Shown: in pieces, positions 1-6,733 of the stretch
How positions within the stretch are numbered: position 1 is the stretch's first letter
Layout: the number at the start of each line of letters is the position of its first letter
NCBI GenBank assembly: GCA_900544385.1
Contig: UQVD01000063.1
Coordinates: forward strand, 1 to 11,312
Origin: an uncultured Collinsella sp.
GTDB lineage: Bacteria > Actinomycetota > Coriobacteriia > Coriobacteriales > Coriobacteriaceae
Length of the DNA stretch: 11,312 nt
Direction: 5' to 3'
Program-made: the position numbers and the translations under genes
The notes under the pieces: model-generated
Seen by the model: only the letters and a program-made list of their open reading frames with translations
Told to the model about the DNA's origin: nothing
The model's database searches: none

Positions 1-38
1 CGGAATCGGCTAAAGTGCGATGGCGAAATTGGTTGTTT

Positions 39-371
39 TTACAGTAGCGCTAACAACTTTCCCTGCCCCGGGCGCCTCCTCTGCGTCCTCGCCGGGGAGA
101 GCGCCTCGCGCACGGGCATCCCCAGCGACGCGAGGTGCCTGGTGAGGCCCGCCCCGTAGGACGACGTCCCCTCCATCGCGACGCAGGCCGGCTCCCCGGC
201 CGCCGCGATCGCCCCGGCGAGCGCCTCGTATCCCGCCGCGTCGGCGGGGAACTGGCGGGACAGGACCTTGCGGCCCCTCCAGTCGAGGACGCACAGCCAG
301 TGCGAGTCGGCGTGGGTGTCGACCCCGCAGAAGACCGGCCCGCGGGCGCCGGGTGTCGATTCGGTTCTCAT
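39..371 (-). pseudogene. Truncated IS110-family transposase (N-terminal fragment)
   Basis: This frame encodes 110 residues resembling the N-terminal RuvC-like DEDD domain of IS110-family recombinases. Residues 15-30 read FCGVDTHADSHWLCVLD, giving the first catalytic Asp (D18), and MEGTSSYGAGL gives the second acidic residue (E67). The conserved arginine-rich stretch follows (TQRRR, 96-100), but the KSDPxDA segment expected next, which carries the remaining catalytic acids, is replaced by GQGKLLALL and a stop. The C-terminal transposase domain with its catalytic serine is also absent. IS110 proteins are usually 300-450 residues, so this is a dead remnant with homology ending near position 60-72. 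The start is ATG at 369-371, preceded by GGAG six bases away; an upstream in-frame ATG at 468-470 lacks such a site. Base composition is much richer in GC than the neighbouring genes, as expected of an acquired element. Confidence 0.82.
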
Positions 372-600
372 GTCTCGCTCCGTTCTTTCCGTGCTCGCCT
401 GGACCGGGCAGACGGCACACTGACGGGGCGCGATAGAATGCGGTTGTTCGGGTCCGCGGTATCGCTCCATGCTCCTATTAGGTCATGCGGCGGTCTCGGC
501 TCGCCGCGGCCCGCGCGGGACATGTCAGGAAACGAGGGCAGCCCTGTGGGCGCCAGCGGAATGTGGGGTCACCGCGCGGACCGCGTCTGATGGTGTCGAC
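372..600 (-). mobile_element. Probable IS110 left-end non-coding region (possible bridge RNA)
   Basis: This stretch, upstream of the recombinase start, has the same high GC content as the transposase fragment and holds no convincing gene. In IS110-group elements the long non-coding end upstream of the recombinase encodes the structured bridge RNA that selects target and donor sites. An inverted repeat is visible here (GGTCCGCGGT at 451-460 against ACCGCGCGGACC at 571-582), enclosing further GC-rich self-complementary sequence around 490-520, so a structured RNA is plausible. The outer boundary is inferred only from the drop in GC after about position 600. No RNA family was matched, and the truncated recombinase cannot be active. 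Confidence 0.4.
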
Positions 601-838
601 GTCAATGGTATACGGGCGCATCATCGACGTCTTCAATACAGAAAATATCAGTGCGGAATGTTTTGGGAGGTAGCCCAAACAGCCCCGGCGGGGTCCTGTG
701 TAGTCACCCTTTAGGCGAAACTCTCCTAATTATTTGGATGAGTCGTTTACTTACTTGTACTGTTACCGTCTTCCCGCTGTTGTTGGGGTATGCTTTGTTC
801 GTATGTAAACGTATGACATGTTGATGGGGGAGGGTGCT
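601..838. other. Intergenic region between IS remnant and lacI-type gene
   Basis: No gene is supported here. The sequence becomes AT-richer and contains two small hairpins: TTTGGG/CCCAAA at 662-679 and CCCC-GGC-GGGG at 683-693, neither followed by a T-run. A short open stretch from 608 to 673 resembles a leftover coding fragment but has no recognisable homology. A TATGCT sequence at 789-794 could be the -10 box of the repressor gene, with no clear -35 box. The repressor-type operator at 801-819 is listed separately. Confidence 0.5.
801..819 (+). promoter_or_regulatory. Candidate LacI-type operator upstream of the repressor gene
   Basis: GTATGTAAACGTATGACAT shares the core AAACGWWTGACAT with the two tandem copies at 1950-1987 in front of the GH32 gene. 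It lies 20 bases upstream of the repressor start codon and just after a possible -10 box (TATGCT, 789-794). Binding here would therefore block transcription of the repressor gene itself. Autoregulation is inferred from this shared motif. Confidence 0.6.
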
Positions 839-1849
839 ATGGCTCGCGAGGGCGCTCGTTCTAAGGATTCTGCTAAGCCTGGCATCAAGGAAGTTGCAGC
901 GGTGGCGGGGGTTTCGCCCACTACGGTATCTCGCGTGCTTAATAATCGCGGCTATATTAGCCAAGAAACCCGCGATAAGGTCCATGCCGCGATGGAGCGC
1001 ATCAACTATACGCCCAACGATATCGCCCGTGCCATGCTCAACGGTCGCCTGAACCTTATCGGCATGATCGTTCCCTTTGTGAGCAGCCCGTTCCATGCTC
1101 AGGTTGTGCAGGCGGTCGAGCGCACGTTGGCGGAAAACGGCTTTAAGATGTTGCTGTGCAACAGCGCCAATCGACCCGATCTTGAGCGTTCCTATATTGA
1201 CATGCTCCGCCGCAATATGGTCGACGGCGTCATCGTCAACTCCCTCAATATCGGTGCTGAGGCATATGCCGAGATGGGCTTGAGCCTGGTTGGTATCGAC
1301 TGCGACCTTGGCGAGGCCTCTGTTCAGATTGCGAGCGACAGCTATAGCATCGGCGAACTTGCCACGCGTCGCCTGATCGATGACGGGTGTTCACGCATCC
1401 TGTGCCTGCGCAGCAATAGCCGCATGCGCATGCCTGCCAATAAGCGTACCGATGCCTACCTCGATGTTGTTGAGCAGGCCGGTTTGCCCGCGCTTGTCCG
1501 TGAGGTCGAGTTCGTTAAGCCCGATGACGAAAAGAGCGCGGTCGTTGCGAAGATCCTCGATGAGAACCCCGATATTGACGGCATCTTTGCGGGAGACGAC
1601 ACGATGGCGGCCATCTGTCTCAACATTATGAAGCAGCGCGGCTTGAGCGCTCCGGACGATATTAAGGTCGTGGGCGCGGATGGTGCCCGCCGCACTATGA
1701 CGTTTATGCCTGACTTAACAACCGTACGCCAAGATATCGATCGCATCGGAGAGCTCGCGGCGCAATCCATCATCGCTCTTGTTAACGGCGATAATCCTGA
1801 ATCGAATATCAAGCTCCCCGTTGAACTCATTGAGGGCAAAACCGCGTAG
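839..1849 (+). CDS. scrR: LacI-family transcriptional repressor of the sucrose/fructoside locus
   Basis: A 336-residue regulator of normal LacI-family length. Residues about 15-70 form the DNA-binding headpiece: IKEVAAVAGVSPTTVSRVLNNRGYISQETRDKV is the helix-turn-helix and YTPNDIARAM the hinge-side helix. From LIGMIVPFVSSPFHAQVVQAVE onward the chain is a periplasmic-binding-protein-like sugar-sensing domain, ending with the typical DLTTVRQDIDRIGELAAQ segment. The start is ATG 839, chosen because GGAGG at 829-833 sits five bases upstream; an in-frame ATG at 818 has no ribosome site. The gene precedes the GH32-PTS-GH32 genes on the same strand. Repeats resembling LacI operators lie in front of both this gene and the first hydrolase gene, so it probably represses both. 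The effector is unknown (sucrose-6-phosphate, fructose or a fructose phosphate are candidates). The symbol is given by context. Confidence 0.88.
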   Translation: MAREGARSKDSAKPGIKEVAAVAGVSPTTVSRVLNNRGYISQETRDKVHAAMERINYTPNDIARAMLNGRLNLIGMIVPFVSSPFHAQVVQAVERTLAENGFKMLLCNSANRPDLERSYIDMLRRNMVDGVIVNSLNIGAEAYAEMGLSLVGIDCDLGEASVQIASDSYSIGELATRRLIDDGCSRILCLRSNSRMRMPANKRTDAYLDVVEQAGLPALVREVEFVKPDDEKSAVVAKILDENPDIDGIFAGDDTMAAICLNIMKQRGLSAPDDIKVVGADGARRTMTFMPDLTTVRQDIDRIGELAAQSIIALVNGDNPESNIKLPVELIEGKTA

Positions 1850-1904
1850 TTCATCCCGTGCCAAAAGAATTCCTCAAACGCCTCTGATGACCGTTCGCCG
1901 GCAT

Positions 1905-1923
1905 ATGTCAACCGTTTGCCGAC
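1905..1923 (-). promoter_or_regulatory. Candidate upstream (inverted) LacI-type operator
   Basis: Read on the minus strand this site is GTCGGCAAACGGTTGACAT, which matches the operator at 1950-1968 at 14 of 19 positions, including AAACG and TTGACAT. It is centred about 45 bp upstream of that operator and has the opposite orientation. It could be an auxiliary operator allowing cooperative or looped binding. It could also be a diverged copy without function. Confidence 0.42.
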
Positions 1924-1949
1924 GACTGGAACTGCGAAAAGACGTATTG

Positions 1950-1968
1950 ATGTGAAAACGTTTGACAT
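1950..1968 (+). promoter_or_regulatory. LacI-type operator 1 of the GH32-PTS operon
   Basis: ATGTGAAAACGTTTGACAT is an imperfect palindrome with arms ATGTGAAA and TTTGACAT around a central CG, the usual form of a LacI-family operator. Its right part is the first copy of a 17-bp direct repeat (1954-1970 and 1971-1987, 16 of 17 identical). It contains the promoter -35 box TTGACA at 1962-1967. A bound repressor would therefore occlude RNA polymerase directly. Confidence 0.7.
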
Positions 1969-1990
1969 ATGAAAACGATTGACATATCTT
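1962..1990 (+). promoter_or_regulatory. Predicted sigma-70-type promoter of the GH32-PTS operon
   Basis: The -35 box TTGACA (1962-1967) is a perfect consensus match. It is followed after exactly 17 bp by TATCTT (1985-1990), four of six matches to TATAAT. Transcription would begin near 1997, leaving a leader of about 37 bases before the start codon at 2034. A second TTGACA at 1979-1984 has no good -10 partner. Confidence 0.6.
1967..1985 (+). promoter_or_regulatory. LacI-type operator 2 of the GH32-PTS operon
   Basis: ATATGAAAACGATTGACAT is the second tandem copy, centred 17 bp downstream of operator 1. It differs from operator 1 in the repeat unit by a single base (A for T). It lies between the -35 and -10 boxes of the predicted promoter. 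A 17-bp spacing places two dimers on different faces of the helix, so side-by-side occupancy is conceivable. Confidence 0.65.
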
Positions 1991-2033
1991 GCAGTTGTAC
2001 CGAGTTAGTATCTTGTGGGAAAGGAAGTCTCGG

Positions 2034-3416
2034 ATGCACAAGGTGTATTACCAGCCTGAGGGAATTTGGGTAGGCGACATCATGCCGTACGGCGAGGACG
2101 GCACGTTCTATCTCTATCATCAGCGTGACACGCGTAACCCCGGACCTTTCGGAGAGCCGTTTGGCTGGGCACTCGCGACGACCAAGGATTTCGTCAACTA
2201 CAAGGACTTTGGCGAGAGCCTTGAGCGTGGCGGCGACGAGGAAGTCGACCAGTATGTTTATGCCGGCACAGTGTTTAAGGTGGGCGACAAGTACCATGCG
2301 CTCTACACTGGTTGCAATCGCGATAAGGTCCGCGCGCGCTTGATGAAGCAGGTTCTTCTTCACGCAACGAGTGACGACGCCGTCAAGTGGGAGAAGAACA
2401 TCGCCGAGACGCTGCTTCCGCCCCAGGAGGGTTACGATGACCGCAACTGGCGCGATCCCTTTGTTCTTTGGGATGAGGAGAACGAAGAGTACATGCTCAT
2501 CCTCGGCACGCGTGTGGGCGAGGACAAGCGTCTGATGACCGGTCGTCTGGTCAAGTTCACCTCCAAGGACCTGGATACCTGGGAGTTCCAGGGCGACTGG
2601 TGGAATCCGGGCCTGTACACCATGTTCGAGATGCCTGATCTCTTTAAGATGGGCGACTGGTGGTATCTGGTGTTCTCTGAGTACAGTGATGGCAACAAGA
2701 CCCGTTACCGCATGTCTCGCTCTATCAACGGTCCTTGGATCACTCCTGCGGACGATTCCTTCGATGGCCGCGCGTACTATGCTGCACGTACCGCATTTGA
2801 CGGCGAGCGCCGCGTTCTCTTTGGTTGGGTTCCTACGCGCGACGAGGGCGGCGACCCCAGCTCTTACCTGTGGGGTGGCACTTTTATGCCTCTCGAGATC
2901 GTTCAGCGTGCCGACGGAACGCTCGGCACCAAGCTTCCCGACAGCATGCTTGGCGCCTTTGGCGAGGCTAAGGCAGTCGAGGCCTTTGAGCTTTCGTGCG
3001 AGTCGGGCAAGGTCGAGCAGGTGCTCGCCGCGGATGCCGGTTCTACCTATATGCTCGACGCCGACATCGAGCTCGCCGGTGACGCTGCCGGCTTCTCGGT
3101 GAAGCTTGCCGAGGACGCCGAGTCCGGTCTTGCCTATGAGTTCCGCGCCAACCTGCGTGAGGGCAAACTCGAGTTTACGGCGGCCCCCCAGTATCCGTGG
3201 TTCCAGGTCAACAACATGGGCCTCGAGCGTCCGTTGTTCTTTAAGGGCGAGGGCACTCACCATGTGCGTCTGGTCGTCGACGACGACATCGCGACCATCT
3301 TTGTCGATGATGTTGCGCTCAACGCTCGCTTCTGCAACAAGCAGGGCCAGGGTGTGGCGCTTACCGTCACCGACGGTGCGCTCAAGTGCGCAAACGCAAC
3401 GATCGCGTCTCTGTAG
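2034..3416 (+). CDS. Atypical GH32 glycoside hydrolase (Aec43/FosGH2-like)
   Basis: A 460-residue protein with the two-domain plan of GH32 enzymes: a five-bladed propeller (to about residue 300) and a C-terminal beta-sandwich. The transition-state motif is NWRDPFV (R140-D141-P142) and the acid/base motif is FEMPDLF (E199), with Met where Cys is usual. The N-terminal nucleophile motif is not WxNDPNG but IWVGDIMPY, with D15 as probable nucleophile. This deviation recalls the subgroup containing E. coli Aec43/FosGH2 of a fructo-oligosaccharide locus; membership is inferred. There is no signal peptide, so it is cytoplasmic and should act on imported, probably phosphorylated, fructosides. ATG 2034 is preceded by AAGGAAG; extension upstream to a TTG at 1989 would run into the promoter region. 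It is the first gene after the operators, with the PTS permease next. Its exact substrate cannot be read from the sequence. Confidence 0.82.
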   Translation: MHKVYYQPEGIWVGDIMPYGEDGTFYLYHQRDTRNPGPFGEPFGWALATTKDFVNYKDFGESLERGGDEEVDQYVYAGTVFKVGDKYHALYTGCNRDKVRARLMKQVLLHATSDDAVKWEKNIAETLLPPQEGYDDRNWRDPFVLWDEENEEYMLILGTRVGEDKRLMTGRLVKFTSKDLDTWEFQGDWWNPGLYTMFEMPDLFKMGDWWYLVFSEYSDGNKTRYRMSRSINGPWITPADDSFDGRAYYAARTAFDGERRVLFGWVPTRDEGGDPSSYLWGGTFMPLEIVQRADGTLGTKLPDSMLGAFGEAKAVEAFELSCESGKVEQVLAADAGSTYMLDADIELAGDAAGFSVKLAEDAESGLAYEFRANLREGKLEFTAAPQYPWFQVNNMGLERPLFFKGEGTHHVRLVVDDDIATIFVDDVALNARFCNKQGQGVALTVTDGALKCANATIASL

Positions 3417-3461
3417 CGGCAACGAACCGTTTTATGATTTAGAAAAGGAATGGAGAGGAAC

Positions 3462-4913
3462 ATGGACTACAAGGCAGTGTCCCAGCAAGTCGTCGACAAC
3501 GTCGGCGGACTGGAGAACATCGAGGGCGCCACGCATTGCGTGACCCGTCTGCGTCTGGTGCTCAAGGATACGAGCAAATACAACAAGGCCGAGCTCGAGA
3601 ACATCGATGGCGTCAAGGGCGTGCTGTACAACAGCGGCCAGCTCATGATCATCTTCGGTACCGGTACCGTCAACAAGGTTTACGATGAGTTTATGGCTCT
3701 GACGGGCGTTAAGGAGATCAGTGCTTCCGAGGTCAAGGGCGCCGAGGCGGACAAGAAGGGCAAGTTCTTCTCGGTCCTCAAGGTATTCTCGGATATCTTT
3801 ATCCCCATCATTCCTGCCTTCGTCGGCGCTGCAATCATCATCGGCCTTAAGTCGCTGATCGTTGCCAACGGCCTCTTTGGCATGGAAGGCAGCCTCGCCG
3901 ATCACAGCGAGTTCCTCAAGAACCTCGCAAGCTTCTTTGCCATTATCGCCACCACGTTCGACTACCTGCCTGTCCTGGTTATGTACAGCGCGGTCAAGCG
4001 TTTTGGCGGTAACCCGATCCTGGGCATCCTCGTCGGTATCGTCATGGTTCACCCGAGCCTTATGAACCGCAACACGTTCGTTATGGACCCGACGGGTGCT
4101 GAGTACTGGAACTTTGGTCCGCTATCCATTCCCATGGTTGCTTTCCAGGGCGGCGTGTTCCCTGCAATCCTGACTGCCTGGTTTATGGCCAAGGTCGAGA
4201 AGATTGCCCAGAAGTACATCCCCGAGGTCGTTTCGTTCGTCTTTGTCCCGACCGTTACCCTGATTCTTGCTAACGTCGCCCTGTTCACCGTGTTCGGCCC
4301 GCTCGGCAACCTGATCGGCGACGTCCTCGCCGGCGTAATCGATATCCTGTACAACAGGATGGGCGTCTTCGGTGCCTTTGTCTTTGCCGCATTCCTGCAG
4401 CCGCTCGTCGTTACCGGTACGCATCAGTTCATCCAGGGTATCGAGGCAAACCTCGTTGCCACGACTGGCTTCAACTACATCCAGGCCATCTGGTCGGTTT
4501 CCATCATCGCCCAGGGCGGCGGCGCCATCGGCATGTACCTCATTCACAAGAAGCATTCCAAAGAGCGCAACATCTGCATGTCGTCCTTTATCCCGACGCT
4601 GGTCGGTATCTCCGAGCCCGCAATCTTTGCTGCAAACATGCGCTACTCGATCATCCCGTTCATCTGCGCTTGCATCGGTGCAGGCTGCGGCGGTGCCTTC
4701 GTGAAGCTCTTTGAGGTGCGCGCCATCGGTCAGGGTCTGACCGGCGTGCTTGGCCTGCTCATCGTCACGCCCGAGACGCTCGTGTGGTATGTGGCTGGCA
4801 ATCTCATCGCCTTTATCGTGCCGATCGTCTTGATCTTTGCCTACAACAAGGCAAAGGGCGTGCCGACCACTGATGAAGAGGGCGCTGGTGCTGGCTTTGA
4901 TGTCAGCTTCTAG
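3462..4913 (+). CDS. scrA: PTS EIIBC component, sucrose/glucoside family
   Basis: A 483-residue sugar permease of the glucose-sucrose PTS superfamily. Residues 1-80 are the EIIB domain, with the phosphorylated cysteine in ATHCVTRLRL (C26) and the typical VKGVLYNSGQLMIIFG strand. A linker of about 20 charged residues leads to the EIIC membrane domain from about residue 105. Many hydrophobic segments follow, including the substrate-site signature GISEPAIF at about 382-389. No EIIA domain is fused: the chain ends shortly after the last membrane segment, as in ScrA, so EIIA must be supplied in trans. ATG 3462 follows GGAG by six bases; an in-frame ATG at 3450 overlaps that site and is less likely. 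It lies 45 bp downstream of the atypical GH32 gene. Sucrose is favoured by the two GH32 neighbours, but trehalose or beta-glucoside relatives look similar. Confidence 0.85.
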   Translation: MDYKAVSQQVVDNVGGLENIEGATHCVTRLRLVLKDTSKYNKAELENIDGVKGVLYNSGQLMIIFGTGTVNKVYDEFMALTGVKEISASEVKGAEADKKGKFFSVLKVFSDIFIPIIPAFVGAAIIIGLKSLIVANGLFGMEGSLADHSEFLKNLASFFAIIATTFDYLPVLVMYSAVKRFGGNPILGILVGIVMVHPSLMNRNTFVMDPTGAEYWNFGPLSIPMVAFQGGVFPAILTAWFMAKVEKIAQKYIPEVVSFVFVPTVTLILANVALFTVFGPLGNLIGDVLAGVIDILYNRMGVFGAFVFAAFLQPLVVTGTHQFIQGIEANLVATTGFNYIQAIWSVSIIAQGGGAIGMYLIHKKHSKERNICMSSFIPTLVGISEPAIFAANMRYSIIPFICACIGAGCGGAFVKLFEVRAIGQGLTGVLGLLIVTPETLVWYVAGNLIAFIVPIVLIFAYNKAKGVPTTDEEGAGAGFDVSF

Positions 4914-4950
4914 TTGAGCCGTTCAGCGTAATCTGAGGATAAGTCCATTT

Positions 4951-4992
4951 GGGGAAGGGCGTTCGACTCGTGCGAGTCGAGCGTCCTTCCCC
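4951..4992 (+). other. 20-bp hairpin between PTS and scrB genes
   Basis: The arms 4951-4970 and 4973-4992 are complementary over all 20 positions, with two G-U wobbles and a two-base apparent loop. No T-run follows (ATAGACGA), so it is not a classical intrinsic terminator. It starts 37 bases after the permease stop and ends 22 bases before the next start. It may protect or partly terminate the upstream transcript and so set different expression of the two parts. Confidence 0.75.
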
Positions 4993-5014
4993 ATAGACGA
5001 GAAAGTCAACGGCG

Positions 5015-6457
5015 ATGTTTAATCAAAAAAATAAGGTGACACGCGCGGACTATGAGCAGTGGCGTGCCGGACAGGATGAGACGGCGGGTCGCATCGCGTC
5101 CGACCCCGATAGGCTCCTGTTCCATGTGGAGCCTGAGCTTGGCTGGCTCAACGACCCCAACGGTTTGGTGCAGATCGGTGATACGTATCACATCTATCAC
5201 CAATACGATCCATTCGATGCTGCGCATGGCGGTCCAGTGCTTTGGAATCATCTGACAACAAAGGATTTTGTGACGTACGAGAATCGCGGCCCTGTGCTGT
5301 TCCCCGATTCCGATTTGGATTCGAGCGGAGCGTATTCTGGTTCTGCCTTTGTACACGACGGCAAGATTCACTACTTCTATACCGGCAACGTCAAGCATTT
5401 TGACCGCGATGATTACGACTACGTGTTGACGGGCCGTGAGCAAAACCAGATTCATGTGGTTGCCGAGAACCCCGACGAATTGGGCGAGAAGCGCATAGCT
5501 GTTGGGCCGGTCGATTACCCCGACGATATCGGTACGCACGTGCGTGATCCCAAAATCCTTGAACACGATGGTATCTACTACATGGTTCTGGGCGCTCGTA
5601 CGAAAGACGACCGCGGCTGCGTGCTTGTCTATACCTCGAGCAATCTAGAGGACTGGAGCTATGCGACGCGCATTGAGTTGGGCGAGAAGTTTGGCTTTAT
5701 GTGGGAGTGCCCCGATCTGTTTGAGCTCGATGGTGAGCTTATTCTCGTTTGCTGTCCGCAGGGTGTGTCCGCCGATGGATGGCGTTACCGCAATCCGCAC
5801 CAGTGCGTGTGGTTTCCCATCGAGGCCGATTGGGAGGCGTCGAGTTTTAAGATCGCCGGGCAGGGCATGCCCCCGATGGTCGATGCCGGCTTTGATTTCT
5901 ACGCACCGCAGTCTTTTGAGGATGCTGCGGGTCGGCGTTTGATGATCGGGTGGTCGGGTTGCCCCGATGCGACGGCAAAAAGCCCGACGGTGGCACGCGG
6001 GTGGCAGTGCGCGTTGACGGTGCCGAGAAAACTGAGCATGCGCGATGGTAAGCTCTGTCAGCAGCCGGTGCACGAGATTGAGAGGATGCGCGGCGACTGC
6101 GTTTGCGCGACAGGCGGTGAAACCGTTGAGGAGCCGGGCCGCCTGTTTGATCTTGTGGTTTCCTGTGAGGGCGCCCAGGTGATCGAGCTCGAAATCCGCA
6201 AGGGTGTCTTTGTGCGCTATGCAGACGGGATGCTTACCCTCGACATGGGTGACGAAGGCTATGGGCGCGACCAGAGGTTGATCGAGCTCAGCGAGCTTCG
6301 CGACCTGCGCGTGCTTTCGGACACTACGATGGTCGAGATTTTTGCAAATGGCGGCGAGGCGGCACTTACGAGCCGTACCTATTCGCCGGCGGTTCCGGCG
6401 ATGGAGCTGCACGCCGAGGGTGCGGCATCGATGAATTTCTACCGCCTCGTGCATTAA
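5015..6457 (+). CDS. scrB: Sucrose-6-phosphate hydrolase / beta-fructofuranosidase (GH32)
   Basis: A 480-residue canonical GH32 enzyme. The nucleophile motif is GWLNDPNG (D47), the transition-state motif is HVRDPKI (D178) and the acid/base motif is WECPDLF (E231). The C-terminal third is the beta-sandwich ending in TMVEIFANGGEAALTSRTY, a block typical of ScrB/SacA proteins. There is no signal peptide, fitting cleavage of cytoplasmic sucrose-6-phosphate, imported by the adjacent EIIBC, to glucose-6-phosphate and fructose. ATG 5015 has only a weak upstream GAGAAAG, and a strong hairpin precedes it, so translation or transcript level may be lower than for the upstream genes. No fructokinase follows. 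Action on phosphorylated fructo-oligosaccharides is an alternative. Confidence 0.88.
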   Translation: MFNQKNKVTRADYEQWRAGQDETAGRIASDPDRLLFHVEPELGWLNDPNGLVQIGDTYHIYHQYDPFDAAHGGPVLWNHLTTKDFVTYENRGPVLFPDSDLDSSGAYSGSAFVHDGKIHYFYTGNVKHFDRDDYDYVLTGREQNQIHVVAENPDELGEKRIAVGPVDYPDDIGTHVRDPKILEHDGIYYMVLGARTKDDRGCVLVYTSSNLEDWSYATRIELGEKFGFMWECPDLFELDGELILVCCPQGVSADGWRYRNPHQCVWFPIEADWEASSFKIAGQGMPPMVDAGFDFYAPQSFEDAAGRRLMIGWSGCPDATAKSPTVARGWQCALTVPRKLSMRDGKLCQQPVHEIERMRGDCVCATGGETVEEPGRLFDLVVSCEGAQVIELEIRKGVFVRYADGMLTLDMGDEGYGRDQRLIELSELRDLRVLSDTTMVEIFANGGEAALTSRTYSPAVPAMELHAEGAASMNFYRLVH

Positions 6458-6733
6458 CCGTGCGTGGAGCACGATTGGATTTGCTGGACGGAATGTGTCG
6501 CAGTTGTCGCGGCCAACTACCGCTTACCGCATATAGCGACCGTTTGTGGAATAAGTAACCCTCCTTAATAAACCGTGTGGAATCCTAGATAAGCACGGAG
6601 TTTTCCAGGGAGACGCTGTCCTTTGTTGTGTGCAAGGGGCGGCGTCTCTTTGGCGCTTGGACGCCGTTGTGCAACAGTGCGGCGGCGCGTGCCATGTATT
6701 GAAAAGCCAATGTCGAGATGGGTCGTGATAATA
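6458..6733 (+). other. Hairpin-rich intergenic region before degV
   Basis: No gene is supported. Near the scrB stop, CGTGC/GCACG (6460-6473) forms a small hairpin without a T-run. Around 6607-6651 a longer structure is visible: GAGACGC (6610-6616) pairs with GCGTCTC (6642-6648), extended outward by G-U pairs and inward by CCTT-G against CAAGG, followed by TCTTTGG. Two smaller hairpins follow, GGCG/CGCC at 6652-6665 and GTTG/CAAC at 6666-6675. The region could hold the scrB terminator, a degV leader, or both. Confidence 0.45.

Noticed and set aside
1951..1967. Catabolite-responsive element (cre) in front of the GH32 gene
   Set aside because: TGTGAAAACGTTTGACA looks similar, but the half-sites are out of register with the TGNAANCGNNNNCA pattern, and the tandem copies with the local LacI-family gene favour a dedicated operator.
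1908..3422. A 504-codon open frame antisense to the atypical GH32 gene
   Set aside because: It is a by-product of GC-rich codon use. It has no family-like motif and no convincing ribosome site, while the plus-strand frame has clear GH32 motifs.
6544..6571. Promoter TTGTGG/TAATAA for the DegV gene
   Set aside because: Both boxes match the consensus at only about half of positions, so the call would be arbitrary.
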